Assembly (NCBI GenBank): GCA_021372695.1
Contig: JAJFTY010000202.1
Span: forward strand, 1 to 11,029
Length of the DNA stretch: 11,029 bases
Reading direction: 5' to 3'
From: Deltaproteobacteria bacterium
Lineage (GTDB): Bacteria; Desulfobacterota; Syntrophia; Syntrophales; UBA5619
Under the pieces are notes generated by a model that searched no databases, was not told the origin of the DNA, and worked only from the letters and a program-made list of their open reading frames with translations. Both the position numbers and the translations under genes were made by a program. Numbering within the stretch: position 1 is the stretch's first letter; the number at the start of each line of letters is the position of its first letter. Shown one piece after another: positions 1 through 8,558 of this stretch.

Positions 1-4
1 AGCA

Positions 5-30
5 TAAAGGAATGAATGTTCACTCTTTTA
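5..30. promoter_or_regulatory. Putative TetR-family operator upstream of the efflux operon
   Basis: An imperfect 26-bp palindrome: left half TAAAGGAATGAAT, right half GTTCACTCTTTTA. Ten of the 13 base pairs are symmetric, with the core GAATGAATGTTCACTC. This resembles operators of AcrR-like and fatty-acid-type TetR repressors, which commonly have GAATGA-type arms. Its place about 120 bp in front of an RND operon fits local repression by such a regulator, whose gene would lie just to the left of this window. The palindrome is seen directly; the regulator family is inferred. Confidence 0.5.
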
Positions 31-56
31 GTTGGAATCCATACGATCATTACAAT
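27..56 (+). promoter_or_regulatory. Weak candidate promoter of the efflux operon
   Basis: TACAAT at 51-56 matches five of six bases of the sigma70 -10 consensus. The only -35 in range is poor (TTTAGT at 27-32, 18-bp spacer). It starts inside the putative operator, so a repressor bound there could block it. An alternative pair, TTCACT at 19-24 and TACGAT at 43-48 with 18 bp between, lies even more within the operator. The region is AT-rich, so chance matches are likely. Confidence 0.25.
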
Positions 57-149
57 TTATATGGCCAACATAACAATAAATATATGTATATCGTCAGCAT
101 CCCGGCATGAGCCCGGGTTGATATTCAAATTCCATTGTAGAGGTGCTTC

Positions 150-1352
150 ATGCAGGTGAGTCGAAGAGCGAGGCGGATCATTGCTACGGGAGGACTAATC
201 GGGATCATGCTGTTGGGTGGTTGCGGGCAACAGTCACCTGCCGGGAAGCAACCCCCGCCTGAAGTGGCCATCGTTGAAATAAAAGCAGAGAAGGTTTCGA
301 TTACAACGGAACTGCCTGGACGCATCTCAGCTTATTTTGTCGCCGAAGTACGACCGCAAGTTGGAGGAATCATTCAAAGACGCCTCTTCCAGGAAGGCTC
401 CGATGTCAGGGCTGGCGAGGTTCTCTACCAGATCGATCCGGCCATCTATCAGGCGGCTTACGCCAGCGCGAGGGCAACCCTCGCCAGGGCGGAAGCCAAC
501 GTGACGTCCATTCGTTACAGGGCGGAGAGGTACAAAGAACTGGTGGCCATCCGAGCAGTCAGTCAACAGGATTACGATGATGTCACGGCGGCACTCAAAC
601 AGGCTGAAGCGGACGTCGAGGCTGGCAAGGCGGCCTTGGAAGCTGCCAGGATCAACCTCGCCTATACTCAGGTCAAAGCGCCGATTTCCGGGCGAATCGG
701 CAAATCATCGGTGACCATTGGTGCCCTGGTAACGGCAAGTCAACCCATGGCACTAGCCACGATCCAGCAGATCGATCCGGCCTACGTCGACGTTACCCAA
801 TCAAGCACGAGCCTATTGCGGCTGCAGCAGAGCATGGCGAAGGGTACACTCAAACGGGACAGTGCGAACCGGGCAAAAGTCCGTCTGATCCTGGAAGACA
901 ATACCCTTTATCCCCTGGACGGGGCCTTGCAGTTCCAGGATGTTACGGTAGACCCCACAACCGGATCCTATCTCCTGCGAATCATATTTCCCAATCCGAA
1001 ACGTGTTCTGCTGCCGGGGATGTATGCACGGGCCATCCTGGAGGAAGGGGCCAACGAGCAGGCGATTCTCGTGCCGCAGCAAAGCGTCAACCGGGATCCG
1101 AAAGGGAATCCAACGGCGCTTATCGTCGATGCCAAAGGTAAAGTCCAGCAACGGATGCTGAAGCTGGACCGAACAATCGGTGACAAATGGCTCGTCTCAT
1201 CCGGTCTTGTACCCGGAGATCGGGTCATCATCGAGGGGGTGCAAAAAGTCAAACCGGGCATTTCCGTGAAATCCGTTCCGTTTTATGCCAATGGGAAAAA
1301 CAACGGCGGGCAAAACAGGAATACTGCCCCGTCGACTACAAAATTGAACTGA
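150..1352 (+). CDS. RND efflux periplasmic adaptor lipoprotein (AcrA/MexA type)
   Basis: Membrane-fusion protein that links the inner-membrane RND pump to the outer-membrane channel in the periplasm. At 400 residues it is close to AcrA (397). The N-terminus is a lipoprotein signal: basic MQVSRRARR, a hydrophobic stretch and lipobox L22-G23-G24-C25, so C25 would be lipidated. A biotinyl-lipoyl half-motif (about residues 65-97) is followed by an Ala/Glu-rich alpha-helical hairpin (about 100-170), the second lipoyl half beginning LAYTQVKAPISGRIG, a beta-barrel (about 206-290) and a C-terminal membrane-proximal domain. The start is supported by GAGGTG five bases upstream. It is the first gene of a three-gene operon and ends 10 bp before the pump gene. 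The family is clear; the substrate cannot be read from this protein. Confidence 0.96.
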   Translation: MQVSRRARRIIATGGLIGIMLLGGCGQQSPAGKQPPPEVAIVEIKAEKVSITTELPGRISAYFVAEVRPQVGGIIQRRLFQEGSDVRAGEVLYQIDPAIYQAAYASARATLARAEANVTSIRYRAERYKELVAIRAVSQQDYDDVTAALKQAEADVEAGKAALEAARINLAYTQVKAPISGRIGKSSVTIGALVTASQPMALATIQQIDPAYVDVTQSSTSLLRLQQSMAKGTLKRDSANRAKVRLILEDNTLYPLDGALQFQDVTVDPTTGSYLLRIIFPNPKRVLLPGMYARAILEEGANEQAILVPQQSVNRDPKGNPTALIVDAKGKVQQRMLKLDRTIGDKWLVSSGLVPGDRVIIEGVQKVKPGISVKSVPFYANGKNNGGQNRNTAPSTTKLN

Positions 1353-1362
1353 CGGAGGCCCA

Positions 1363-4300
1363 ATGCTATCGAGATTCTTTCTGGATCGTCCGGTTTTCGC
1401 ATGGGTCATCGCCATCATCATGATGGCGCTGGGGATGCTGTCCATCTACAACCTGCCCATATCCCAGTACCCGCCCATCGCCCCGCCTTCCATCGCCATC
1501 AGCGCCTTCTACCCGGGAGCTTCGGCGGAAACCGTCGAAAACAGTGTCACGCAGATCATCGAACAGAAGATGACCGGCTTCGATAAGATGCTGTATCTGT
1601 CGGCAACCAGTGATTCGGCCGGGTCTTCCCGCATCGAACTGACCTTTGCACCAGGGACCGACCCCGACCTGGCCTGGGCCCAGGTACAGAACAAGCTCCA
1701 GCTTGCCATGCCAAGTCTACCTGAAGTCGTGCAGAGTCAGGGTATCAAGGTGAGTAAAAGCACCCGGAACTATCTGTTGATCGTCGGCTTAGTCTCGGAA
1801 GACGGGAGTATGGATGGGAATGATTTGCGCGACTATGCCCAATCCAACCTGGAAAAAGTGCTTTCAAGGGTGTCTGGTGTAGGCGAGGTGGAGGTTTTCG
1901 GCACCCAGTACGCCATGCGCGTCTGGCTGAACCCAGACAAATTGACCAACTACCGCATGACGGTTCAGGATGTCATCACGGCGCTTCGGGCTTACAACGT
2001 GGAGGTATCCGCCGGACAGTTCGGCGGAGCACCGGCGGTGAAAGGCCAGCGTCTGAATGCCTCCATCATCGTCCAGAGCATGCTCAAGACCCCCGATGAA
2101 TTTGCCGCCATTCCCCTGCGGACCAATCCCGACGGCTCCACCGTGCGCGTGAAGGATGTGGGGTGGACGGAACTTGGGACCGAGTCCTACGATATCGAGG
2201 CCCTGTACAACGGGAAACCGGCCTCCGCATTGGCCGTCCGGCAGGCCGCCGGCGCCAATGCCCTGGACACGGCTGAAGCGGTCAGAACCAAGATGAATGA
2301 AATGAGCCGTTATTTTCCGGCTGGTATGCGTGTCATTTATCCTTACGACACCACCCCCTTCATTAAGGTTGCGATCAACGAGGTGTTCAAAACCCTTTTT
2401 GAGGCGATCCTGCTGGTGTTCCTGGTCATGTGGCTTTTCCTGGGAAACATCCGGGCCACGCTGATTCCAACGATTGCGGTGCCGGTGGTGATCCTGGGAA
2501 CGTTCGCCGTTCTCGGTCTTTTTGGCTTCTCCATCAACATGTTGACCATGTTTGCCATGGTGCTGGCGATCGGCCTGCTGGTCGATGACGCCATTGTCGT
2601 GGTGGAGAATGTCGAACGCATCATGAGCGAGGAAGGGCTCTCGCCCAAGGAGGCCACCCGCAAATCCATGGACCAGATCACCAGTGCCCTGATCGGCATC
2701 GGGCTGGTGCTTTCGGCGGTTTTCGGTCCCATGGCATTTTTCGGCGGGTCCACCGGGGTGATCTATCGTCAGTTCTCCATCACCATCATTGCCGCGATGC
2801 TCCTCTCTGTCCTGGTAGCCCTGATCCTGACACCGGTGCTCTGTGCATCGCTTCTCAAGCCTGTAGCGGCAGGGCATGAACCGGCGGAAAACGCGATTTT
2901 TTTCCTCCGCCCTTTTTTCCTGTGGTTCGATCGCACGTTCTTTCGCACGAGGGATCTGTACATGCGTCTGGTCCGCCATTCCATTGCCCATAAGCTGCGC
3001 TACCTGCTCGTTTTCGTTCTCATCGTTGCCGCCATGAGCTTTTTGTTCCTTCGCATGCCCACGGCCTATCTACCGGATGAGGACCAGGGATTCCTGATGG
3101 TGCAGACTATGCTTCCGGCCAACGCGAGCCTGGAACAGACTCAAGAGGTCATGAATGAGGTCAAGGACTATTTTCTGGAACAGGAAAAAGAGGCAGTCAA
3201 ATCCGTCATGGCGGTCTCCGGCATCAGCTTCTCAGGGCGAGGACAGAACTGTGGCCTGGCCTTCGTCGACCTGAAGGACTGGGATCTCCGGGACAGGCCG
3301 GACCTGAAGGTCACTGCCGTGGCCGGCCGGGCGATGGGAAAATTCATGCAAATCCGGGGCGCCATGGTGTTCGCCTTTGCGCCACCGGCGGTTGTTGAGC
3401 TGGGGCAGGCAAAGGGGTTCGATTTTCAGCTACTGGACCGGGGTGGTCTGGGGCATGCCGAGCTCATGGCAGCCCGCAATCATCTCCTCGGCATGGCGGC
3501 CCAGAGCCCGGTATTGGCCAAGGTTCGGCCCAACGGCCTGGAAGATGTCCCCGAATACCGGATCGACGTGGACTGGGAAAAGGCCGGCGCCTTGGGCGTG
3601 CCCATCACGTCGATTCACAACACAATTTCAGCGGCATTTGGCAGCGCCTACGTCAACGACTTCATTCAAGGCGGGCGCGTGAAAAGAGTATATGCCCAGG
3701 CGGACGCCCCCTACCGCATGCTGCCCAATGATCTGGATAGACTCTATGTACGCAACAATGCGGGCATGATGTCCCCCTTTTCCTCCTTCGCGTCCGGTCA
3801 CTGGACTTCCGGTTCTCCAAGGCTGGAGCGATACAACGGCTTCCCGTCCATCAATATTCTCGGCGAGTCGGCACCAGGGAGGAGTTCCGGTGAAGCCATG
3901 CAGGAGATGGAAGGGTTTGTCAGAAAACTTAAACAGGGCATCGGCTTTGACTGGACGGGGCTTTCCTATCAGGAACGGATGTCAAGCTCTCAGGCACCGC
4001 TGCTGTATGCCTTTTCCATTTTCGTGATCTTCCTGTGCCTGGCGGCGCTCTACGAAAGCTGGGTCATTCCCTTCTCGATCCTGTTGGCTCTCCCCCTCGG
4101 GGTAATCGGCGGTGTCATCGCCTCGAGCATGCGTGGACTGCCCAACGACGTCTATTTCCAAATCGGCCTTTTGACCACCCTGGGGCTGACCACCAAGAAC
4201 GCCATCCTGATCGTCCAGTTCGCCAAAAACGGTGTGGAAAGAGGCATGGGCCTGATCGATGCCACGGTGCAGGGAGCGAAATTACGATTTCGGCCCATCG

Positions 4301-4530
4301 TCATGACCTCCCTGGCCTTCGGTTTCGGTGTTCTACCCCTTGCTATGGCAACCGGCGCTGGAGCGGGCGCCCAGAATGCCATCGGCACAGGCGTACTGGG
4401 AGGGATGATTACCGCCACCGTCCTGGTGGTCATTTTTGCCCCGCTCTTCTACGTGCTGATCGAAAAGATTTTCGGTAAACATAAGCATGAGATAGGCCAA
4501 ACAAAGGAAAATAATCCATCAGAGGATTGA
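1363..4530 (+). CDS. RND multidrug efflux pump, HAE1 family (AcrB/MexB type)
   Basis: Inner-membrane proton/drug antiporter, 1055 residues (AcrB has 1049), with the usual 12-helix layout and two large periplasmic loops. It starts MLSRFFLDRPVFAWVIAI, the normal first helix. The proton relay is intact: D408 and D409 in the GLLVDDAIVVVEN helix, K945 in TTKNAILIV, R975 and T982 in LRFRPIVMTS, matching AcrB D407, D408, K940, R971 and T978. A catalytic pump is therefore expected. In the drug pocket, F179 and F634 match AcrB F178 and F628, while AcrB F136, F610 and F615 are replaced by Y137, M616 and I621, so the substrate range may differ. GGAGG at 1354-1358 sets the start. The gene sits between its adaptor and outer-membrane channel, with gaps of 10 and 4 bp, so the three are almost certainly co-transcribed. 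Confidence 0.98.
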   Translation: MLSRFFLDRPVFAWVIAIIMMALGMLSIYNLPISQYPPIAPPSIAISAFYPGASAETVENSVTQIIEQKMTGFDKMLYLSATSDSAGSSRIELTFAPGTDPDLAWAQVQNKLQLAMPSLPEVVQSQGIKVSKSTRNYLLIVGLVSEDGSMDGNDLRDYAQSNLEKVLSRVSGVGEVEVFGTQYAMRVWLNPDKLTNYRMTVQDVITALRAYNVEVSAGQFGGAPAVKGQRLNASIIVQSMLKTPDEFAAIPLRTNPDGSTVRVKDVGWTELGTESYDIEALYNGKPASALAVRQAAGANALDTAEAVRTKMNEMSRYFPAGMRVIYPYDTTPFIKVAINEVFKTLFEAILLVFLVMWLFLGNIRATLIPTIAVPVVILGTFAVLGLFGFSINMLTMFAMVLAIGLLVDDAIVVVENVERIMSEEGLSPKEATRKSMDQITSALIGIGLVLSAVFGPMAFFGGSTGVIYRQFSITIIAAMLLSVLVALILTPVLCASLLKPVAAGHEPAENAIFFLRPFFLWFDRTFFRTRDLYMRLVRHSIAHKLRYLLVFVLIVAAMSFLFLRMPTAYLPDEDQGFLMVQTMLPANASLEQTQEVMNEVKDYFLEQEKEAVKSVMAVSGISFSGRGQNCGLAFVDLKDWDLRDRPDLKVTAVAGRAMGKFMQIRGAMVFAFAPPAVVELGQAKGFDFQLLDRGGLGHAELMAARNHLLGMAAQSPVLAKVRPNGLEDVPEYRIDVDWEKAGALGVPITSIHNTISAAFGSAYVNDFIQGGRVKRVYAQADAPYRMLPNDLDRLYVRNNAGMMSPFSSFASGHWTSGSPRLERYNGFPSINILGESAPGRSSGEAMQEMEGFVRKLKQGIGFDWTGLSYQERMSSSQAPLLYAFSIFVIFLCLAALYESWVIPFSILLALPLGVIGGVIASSMRGLPNDVYFQIGLLTTLGLTTKNAILIVQFAKNGVERGMGLIDATVQGAKLRFRPIVMTSLAFGFGVLPLAMATGAGAGAQNAIGTGVLGGMITATVLVVIFAPLFYVLIEKIFGKHKHEIGQTKENNPSED

Positions 4531-4534
4531 TGAT

Positions 4535-5944
4535 ATGAATAGAACCCGGTTTCTACTAATAGGATTGATCGTTGCCCTGCTGGGCGGGTGTACCATGGCT
4601 CCGCAGTATAAGCGCCCAGACTCCCCCGTCCCGGCCAACTGGCCGACGGGTGCAGCCTACCAGGAGGCAAAGCCTGCCGTGCCCGCACTGACGGCTGAGC
4701 AATTGCCGTGGCGAGAGTTCATCACCGATGCACGCCTGCAAAAAGTTATCGAAACGTCCCTTCACAACAATCGCGACATCCGCCTTGCGGCCCTGAACGT
4801 CGAGAGGGCGCGGGCACTTTACGGCATTCAGCGGGCCGAACTGCTGCCGGTGGTCCAGGCGGTCGGGATCGGAAGCAAGGAACGAGTCCCGGCCGATCTT
4901 GCGTCCTCCGGAAACGCAACGATCAACGAACGATACGCCGTCGATCTCGGCGTCAGCTCCTGGGAGCTTGACTTCTTCGGCCGCATCCGCAGCCTGAAAG
5001 ATCGGGCATTGGAAGAATACCTGGCGACGGATCAGGCTCGCCGCAACACACAGATCCTGCTGGTGGCCGCAGTTGCCAATGCCTGGTTCACCCTTGCCGC
5101 CGACAGTGAGAATTTGCAGCTTTCCCGGTCCACGCTGGAGGCACAGGTTGCTTCCTACGACCTGATCCGGAGGCGTTGCGATGTCGGGCTCTCCTCCGAA
5201 CTGGATCTCCGTCGAGCACAAAGTCAAGTGGATACGGCAAGGAGGAACGTTGCCATCTATACGCAACTGGCGGCACAAGATGAAAACGCCTTGAATCTTG
5301 TGGTCGGAGCGCCCGTGCCGCAGGCGCTCCTGCCTTCTGAGTTGGGCGGCGTCACGCCTCCCAGGGAAATCTCTCCTGGTATGTCCTCCGACGTTCTCCT
5401 GCAGCGGCCTGACGTGCTGGCTGCGGAACACCGGCTCAAAGCGGCCAATGCCAATATCGGGGCCGCTCGGGCGGCCTTTTTCCCCCGCATCTCCCTGACG
5501 ACCGCTATCGGAACCGCCAGCGCCGAGCTGTCCGGACTCTTCAAAGCCGGATCCGCCACCTGGGGTTTCGCCCCGCAGATCGTCATCCCTATTTTCGATG
5601 CCCGCACCTGGTCTGCCTACGATGTCACAAAAGCAGAGCGAGAAATCTCCGTGACTCAATACGAGAAAACGCTTCAGACGGCCTTTCGGGAAGTGGCCGA
5701 CGCCCTGGCCCGACGAGGAACCGTAGAGGAACAGTTGACAGCCCAGCAATCTCTTGTGGAGGCTAATGCCGAAACTTACCGCCTTTCCAATGCCCGCTAC
5801 ACCCATGGGATCGACAACTACCTGAGCGTTCTGGACGCCCAGCGATCCCTTTACAGCGCCCAGCAGGTCCTGATTGACCTTCGCCTGGCCCGGATCTCCA
5901 ATCTGGTAACGATGTACGGTGTGCTCGGAGGCGGAGATAAGTGA
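4535..5944 (+). CDS. Outer-membrane efflux channel lipoprotein (OprM/NodT family)
   Basis: TolC-like channel that completes the tripartite pump; 469 residues, as expected for OprM relatives. The signal peptide ends in lipobox L16-G17-G18-C19 followed by TMAPQYKRPDSPVPANWP, the standard start of mature NodT-family lipoproteins. Two outer-membrane efflux repeats follow (about residues 60-250 and 270-460), with characteristic stretches such as SWELDFFGRIRSLKD, RPDV at 291-294 followed by LAAEHRLKAANANIGAARA, and YTHGIDNYLSVLDAQRSLY near the C-terminus. The start lies 4 bp after the pump stop, with AGAGG at 4521-4525 inside the pump gene's end, so translational coupling is likely. Its stop codon is 15 bp from the stop of the converging glgP. 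Confidence 0.96.
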   Translation: MNRTRFLLIGLIVALLGGCTMAPQYKRPDSPVPANWPTGAAYQEAKPAVPALTAEQLPWREFITDARLQKVIETSLHNNRDIRLAALNVERARALYGIQRAELLPVVQAVGIGSKERVPADLASSGNATINERYAVDLGVSSWELDFFGRIRSLKDRALEEYLATDQARRNTQILLVAAVANAWFTLAADSENLQLSRSTLEAQVASYDLIRRRCDVGLSSELDLRRAQSQVDTARRNVAIYTQLAAQDENALNLVVGAPVPQALLPSELGGVTPPREISPGMSSDVLLQRPDVLAAEHRLKAANANIGAARAAFFPRISLTTAIGTASAELSGLFKAGSATWGFAPQIVIPIFDARTWSAYDVTKAEREISVTQYEKTLQTAFREVADALARRGTVEEQLTAQQSLVEANAETYRLSNARYTHGIDNYLSVLDAQRSLYSAQQVLIDLRLARISNLVTMYGVLGGGDK

Positions 5945-5959
5945 TCCGATCCCGGGTGA

Positions 5960-8464
5960 TTACCGATCCTTCATGACCCGGACGGGGCTTACCTTCCAAA
6001 TCTTTTCCGCATATTCCCGGATGGATCGATCGGATGAGAATTTCCCCATCCGGGCAACGTTGAGGATCGACATCCGAATCCATCGATCCTGGTCGTTGTA
6101 TGCATTGTTTACCTCCTCCTGACGATCTATGTAGGACTGGTAGTCGGCAAAGAGAAGGTATTCATCATTTTTGAGAAGAGCATCCAACAGGGGTTTGAAA
6201 AGGCGGCGGTCTCCTCCGGAAAAGAAACCGGTACTGATCAGGTTTATTGCCTCCTTTAATTCGTCACTCTTTTCATAATAATCCATCGGGTTATAACCTC
6301 GGGCCTTTACATCCAAAACCTCCTGAGCTGTGAGACCAAATAAAAAGAAATTCTCCGGCCCCACCGCCTCCCTTATCTCTGCATTGGCCCCGTCAAGGGT
6401 ACCGATCGTGACGGCGCCGTTCATCGAAAATTTCATATTCCCCGTTCCCGAGGCCTCCTTGCCTGCCGTGGAAATCTGTTCCGAGAGATCCGCCGCAGGG
6501 TATATCCGCTGGCCGTTCTTGACGTTGAAGTCTGGGAGAAAAACCACTTTCAAGCGGTCCGTCATGTCAGGATCGTGATTGACCACATCAGCGACAGAGT
6601 TGATGAACTTGATGATCAACTTGGCCATAAAATAGCCCGGAGCCGCTTTTCCTCCGAAGATCACGGTACGCGGAGGAACTTCCTGGTGAGGATTTCTTTT
6701 AAGCCTGAGATAGTGCATGATGATATGAAGCGCATTCAGGTGCTGACGCTTATACTCGTGAATCCGTTTAACCTGAATGTCGAACATGCTTTCCGGGTTT
6801 ACGGTAATGCCGTTACGATCCTTGATAAGAGCAGCCAAATCCTGTTTGTTCTGATACTTCACCTGATGCCAGGCCTGCCTGAATGCCCTGTCATCGGCAA
6901 AGTTTTCCAGACGGCGGATGTGATCCTTTGGATTGCATATCCATTCGTCACCGATTGCATCCGTGATGAGTTTGGACATTTCCGGGTTGCTCAACACGAT
7001 CCAGCGCCTCGGGGTAACACCATTCGTCACATTATGAAACTTCTCCGCGAAGAGTTCATAGAAATCCCTCATCACCGTTTCCTTCAACAATTCCGTATGC
7101 AATGCCGATACGCCGTTCACACAATGGCTTCCCACCGTTGCCAGATGGGCCATACGAACATACCGGTCGCCGGTTTCGTCGATCAGGGAAAGGCGTCTGA
7201 GCCGTTCTTCGTCGCCGGGACAGGCACGTCCGACATCTTCAAGGAAGCGGCGGTTTATCTCGAAAATGATCTCCAGATGCCTCGGAAGCACCTGCCGGAA
7301 CAGCTCCAGGGGCCATTTTTCCAGAGCCTCCGGAAGCAACGTATGGTTCGTGTAAGAAAATTGTTTCTTTGTCATTTCCCACGCCCGTTCCCAATTGATC
7401 CGGTACTCATCCACAAGGAGCCGCATGAGCTCCGCCACCGCAATCGAGGGGTGCGTATCGTTCAGTTGAACGGCGAATCTTTCGTCGATGGTATCCGCTG
7501 AAGCACCCGTAAGCTTGTGAATCCGGATCATGTCCTGAAGGGAACAGGAGACAAGAAAGTACTGCTGGGAAAGTCGCAGTTGTTTACCAACAGCTTGTTC
7601 ATCGTTCGGATAAAGAACTTTGGAAATCGTCTCAGAGGCTACTTTCTCCTCTACCGCGCCATAGTAATCGCCGGTGTTGAAAGCCTGGAAATCAAAGGAC
7701 TCACTGGCCTCCGATTTCCAGAGACGGAGAATATTAACCGTGTCCACATGGTAGCCCGGCACCGGGGTGTCATAAGCCATGCCTTTAACGACCCGTTCGG
7801 GGACCCATCGGGCGCAATAGCGTCCATCTTCGTCGTAATAATGTTCCGTGTGGCCACCGAAATGGACATAGTATGCGATTTCCGGACGGGCGATCTCCCA
7901 CGGGTTGCCGAGGGCCAACCACTTGTCCGTCACCTCACATTGCCAGCCGTCGCGGATTTCCTGGTCGAAGATGCCGAATTCGTAACGTATCCCGTACCCG
8001 ATGGCCGGAATTTCCAGGGAGGCGAGGGAATCAAGAAAACATGCGGCCAGTCTGCCGAGACCGCCGTTGCCGAGTCCCGGTTCCCCCTCTTGTGCCATTA
8101 GATCATCCAGATTGAGGCCAAGTTGGGCCGTAGCCTTTCTAACCTGTTCAGTAATGCCAAGGTTCAACATGGCATTACCCAGATGCGGCCCCATCAGGAA
8201 TTCTGCAGAGAGGTAACAGACCGCCCGGGTACTTTTGCGTAGTGTTTCTGTCGAACGGATAAAACGATCAAGCATCCGATCACGGACCGTATATGACAGT
8301 GCCATGTACCAGTCGTTCATCGTTGCAATCCTGGGAATACGTGCCTGGATAAAGTACAGGTTTTCCAGGATAGCAACTCTGATCGTGTCGGAACTCAACC
8401 CTGTCCGGACATCTTCGGATGGTTGCGGCACACCGACGCCTGTATTGACATGTTCTTCATCCAT
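5960..8464 (-). CDS. glgP: Glycogen/starch/alpha-glucan phosphorylase
   Basis: Cytosolic GT35 enzyme that releases glucose 1-phosphate from the non-reducing ends of alpha-1,4-glucans using pyridoxal phosphate. At 834 residues it matches bacterial GlgP/MalP (about 800-830). Family signatures in order: RAVCYLSAEFLMG near 80-92, GLGNGGLGRLAACFLDS near 130-146, GYGIRYEFGIFDQ near 157-168, the HNVTNGVTPRRWI block, KRIHEYKRQHLN, and the cofactor motif EASGTGNMKFSMNGA in which K678 should form the Schiff base with PLP. A longer reading frame extends upstream to 8530, but AGGAGG six bases before the ATG at 8464 and poor similarity of the extension favour this start. No regulatory Ser14-type phosphorylation segment is evident. 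No other glycogen gene is adjacent. It follows mutY after 94 bp and appears to have its own promoter. Confidence 0.97.
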   Translation of the reverse strand: MDEEHVNTGVGVPQPSEDVRTGLSSDTIRVAILENLYFIQARIPRIATMNDWYMALSYTVRDRMLDRFIRSTETLRKSTRAVCYLSAEFLMGPHLGNAMLNLGITEQVRKATAQLGLNLDDLMAQEGEPGLGNGGLGRLAACFLDSLASLEIPAIGYGIRYEFGIFDQEIRDGWQCEVTDKWLALGNPWEIARPEIAYYVHFGGHTEHYYDEDGRYCARWVPERVVKGMAYDTPVPGYHVDTVNILRLWKSEASESFDFQAFNTGDYYGAVEEKVASETISKVLYPNDEQAVGKQLRLSQQYFLVSCSLQDMIRIHKLTGASADTIDERFAVQLNDTHPSIAVAELMRLLVDEYRINWERAWEMTKKQFSYTNHTLLPEALEKWPLELFRQVLPRHLEIIFEINRRFLEDVGRACPGDEERLRRLSLIDETGDRYVRMAHLATVGSHCVNGVSALHTELLKETVMRDFYELFAEKFHNVTNGVTPRRWIVLSNPEMSKLITDAIGDEWICNPKDHIRRLENFADDRAFRQAWHQVKYQNKQDLAALIKDRNGITVNPESMFDIQVKRIHEYKRQHLNALHIIMHYLRLKRNPHQEVPPRTVIFGGKAAPGYFMAKLIIKFINSVADVVNHDPDMTDRLKVVFLPDFNVKNGQRIYPAADLSEQISTAGKEASGTGNMKFSMNGAVTIGTLDGANAEIREAVGPENFFLFGLTAQEVLDVKARGYNPMDYYEKSDELKEAINLISTGFFSGGDRRLFKPLLDALLKNDEYLLFADYQSYIDRQEEVNNAYNDQDRWIRMSILNVARMGKFSSDRSIREYAEKIWKVSPVRVMKDR

Positions 8465-8470
8465 AACATA

Positions 8471-8476
8471 CCTCCT
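8471..8476 (-). promoter_or_regulatory. Strong ribosome binding site for glgP
   Basis: AGGAGG on the minus strand, six bases before the ATG ending at 8464. It decides between this start and an upstream in-frame ATG at 8530, which would overlap the putative -35 element. Confidence 0.8.
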
Positions 8477-8501
8477 GCGGATGCGAGTCACGGTATGCGT
8501 A

Positions 8502-8530
8502 AGAATAATTCGCAAGACGCGGCAAGTCAA
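8502..8530 (-). promoter_or_regulatory. Putative sigma70-type promoter of glgP
   Basis: Read on the minus strand: TTGACT (8530-8525, five of six consensus bases), a 17-bp spacer, then TATTCT (8507-8502, four of six). Transcription would start near 8495, giving a leader of about 30 bases before the ATG, which contains the AGGAGG site. It lies wholly in the 94-bp gap between mutY and glgP, which suggests that glgP can be transcribed apart from mutY. Confidence 0.5.
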
Positions 8531-8558
8531 AGAAACTTTATATGTTCGGAAGTTTCCC

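Noticed and set aside
80..91. ATATATGTATAT palindrome in the leader
   Set aside because: Short A/T-only symmetry in an AT-rich tract is expected by chance; the palindrome at 5-30 is a much better operator candidate.
101..117. CCCGG / CCGGG hairpin with a 7-base loop in the leader of the efflux operon
   Set aside because: The stem has only 5 bp, there is no T run after it, and no leader peptide or alternative pairing is evident, so attenuation or termination cannot be supported.
1864..2991. Long minus-strand open frame of 375 codons
   Set aside because: It lies wholly opposite the RND pump gene, whose protein is strongly conserved throughout. The antisense product is rich in Gly, His, Asp and Gln with no recognisable domain, as expected of a shadow of a GC-rich gene.
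4556..5806. Long minus-strand open frame of 416 codons
   Set aside because: It is antisense to the outer-membrane channel gene, has low-complexity Gly/Arg-rich composition and no family motif. The sense frame carries all expected channel motifs.
6575..8101. Two plus-strand open frames of 308 and 194 codons
   Set aside because: Both run opposite glgP, whose frame is unbroken and conserved. The antisense proteins show no domain or suitable ribosome site.
8548..8557. GGAAGTTTCC palindrome just after the mutY stop
   Set aside because: The arms are 4 bp with a two-base centre and no T run, too small for a terminator and too common for an operator claim.
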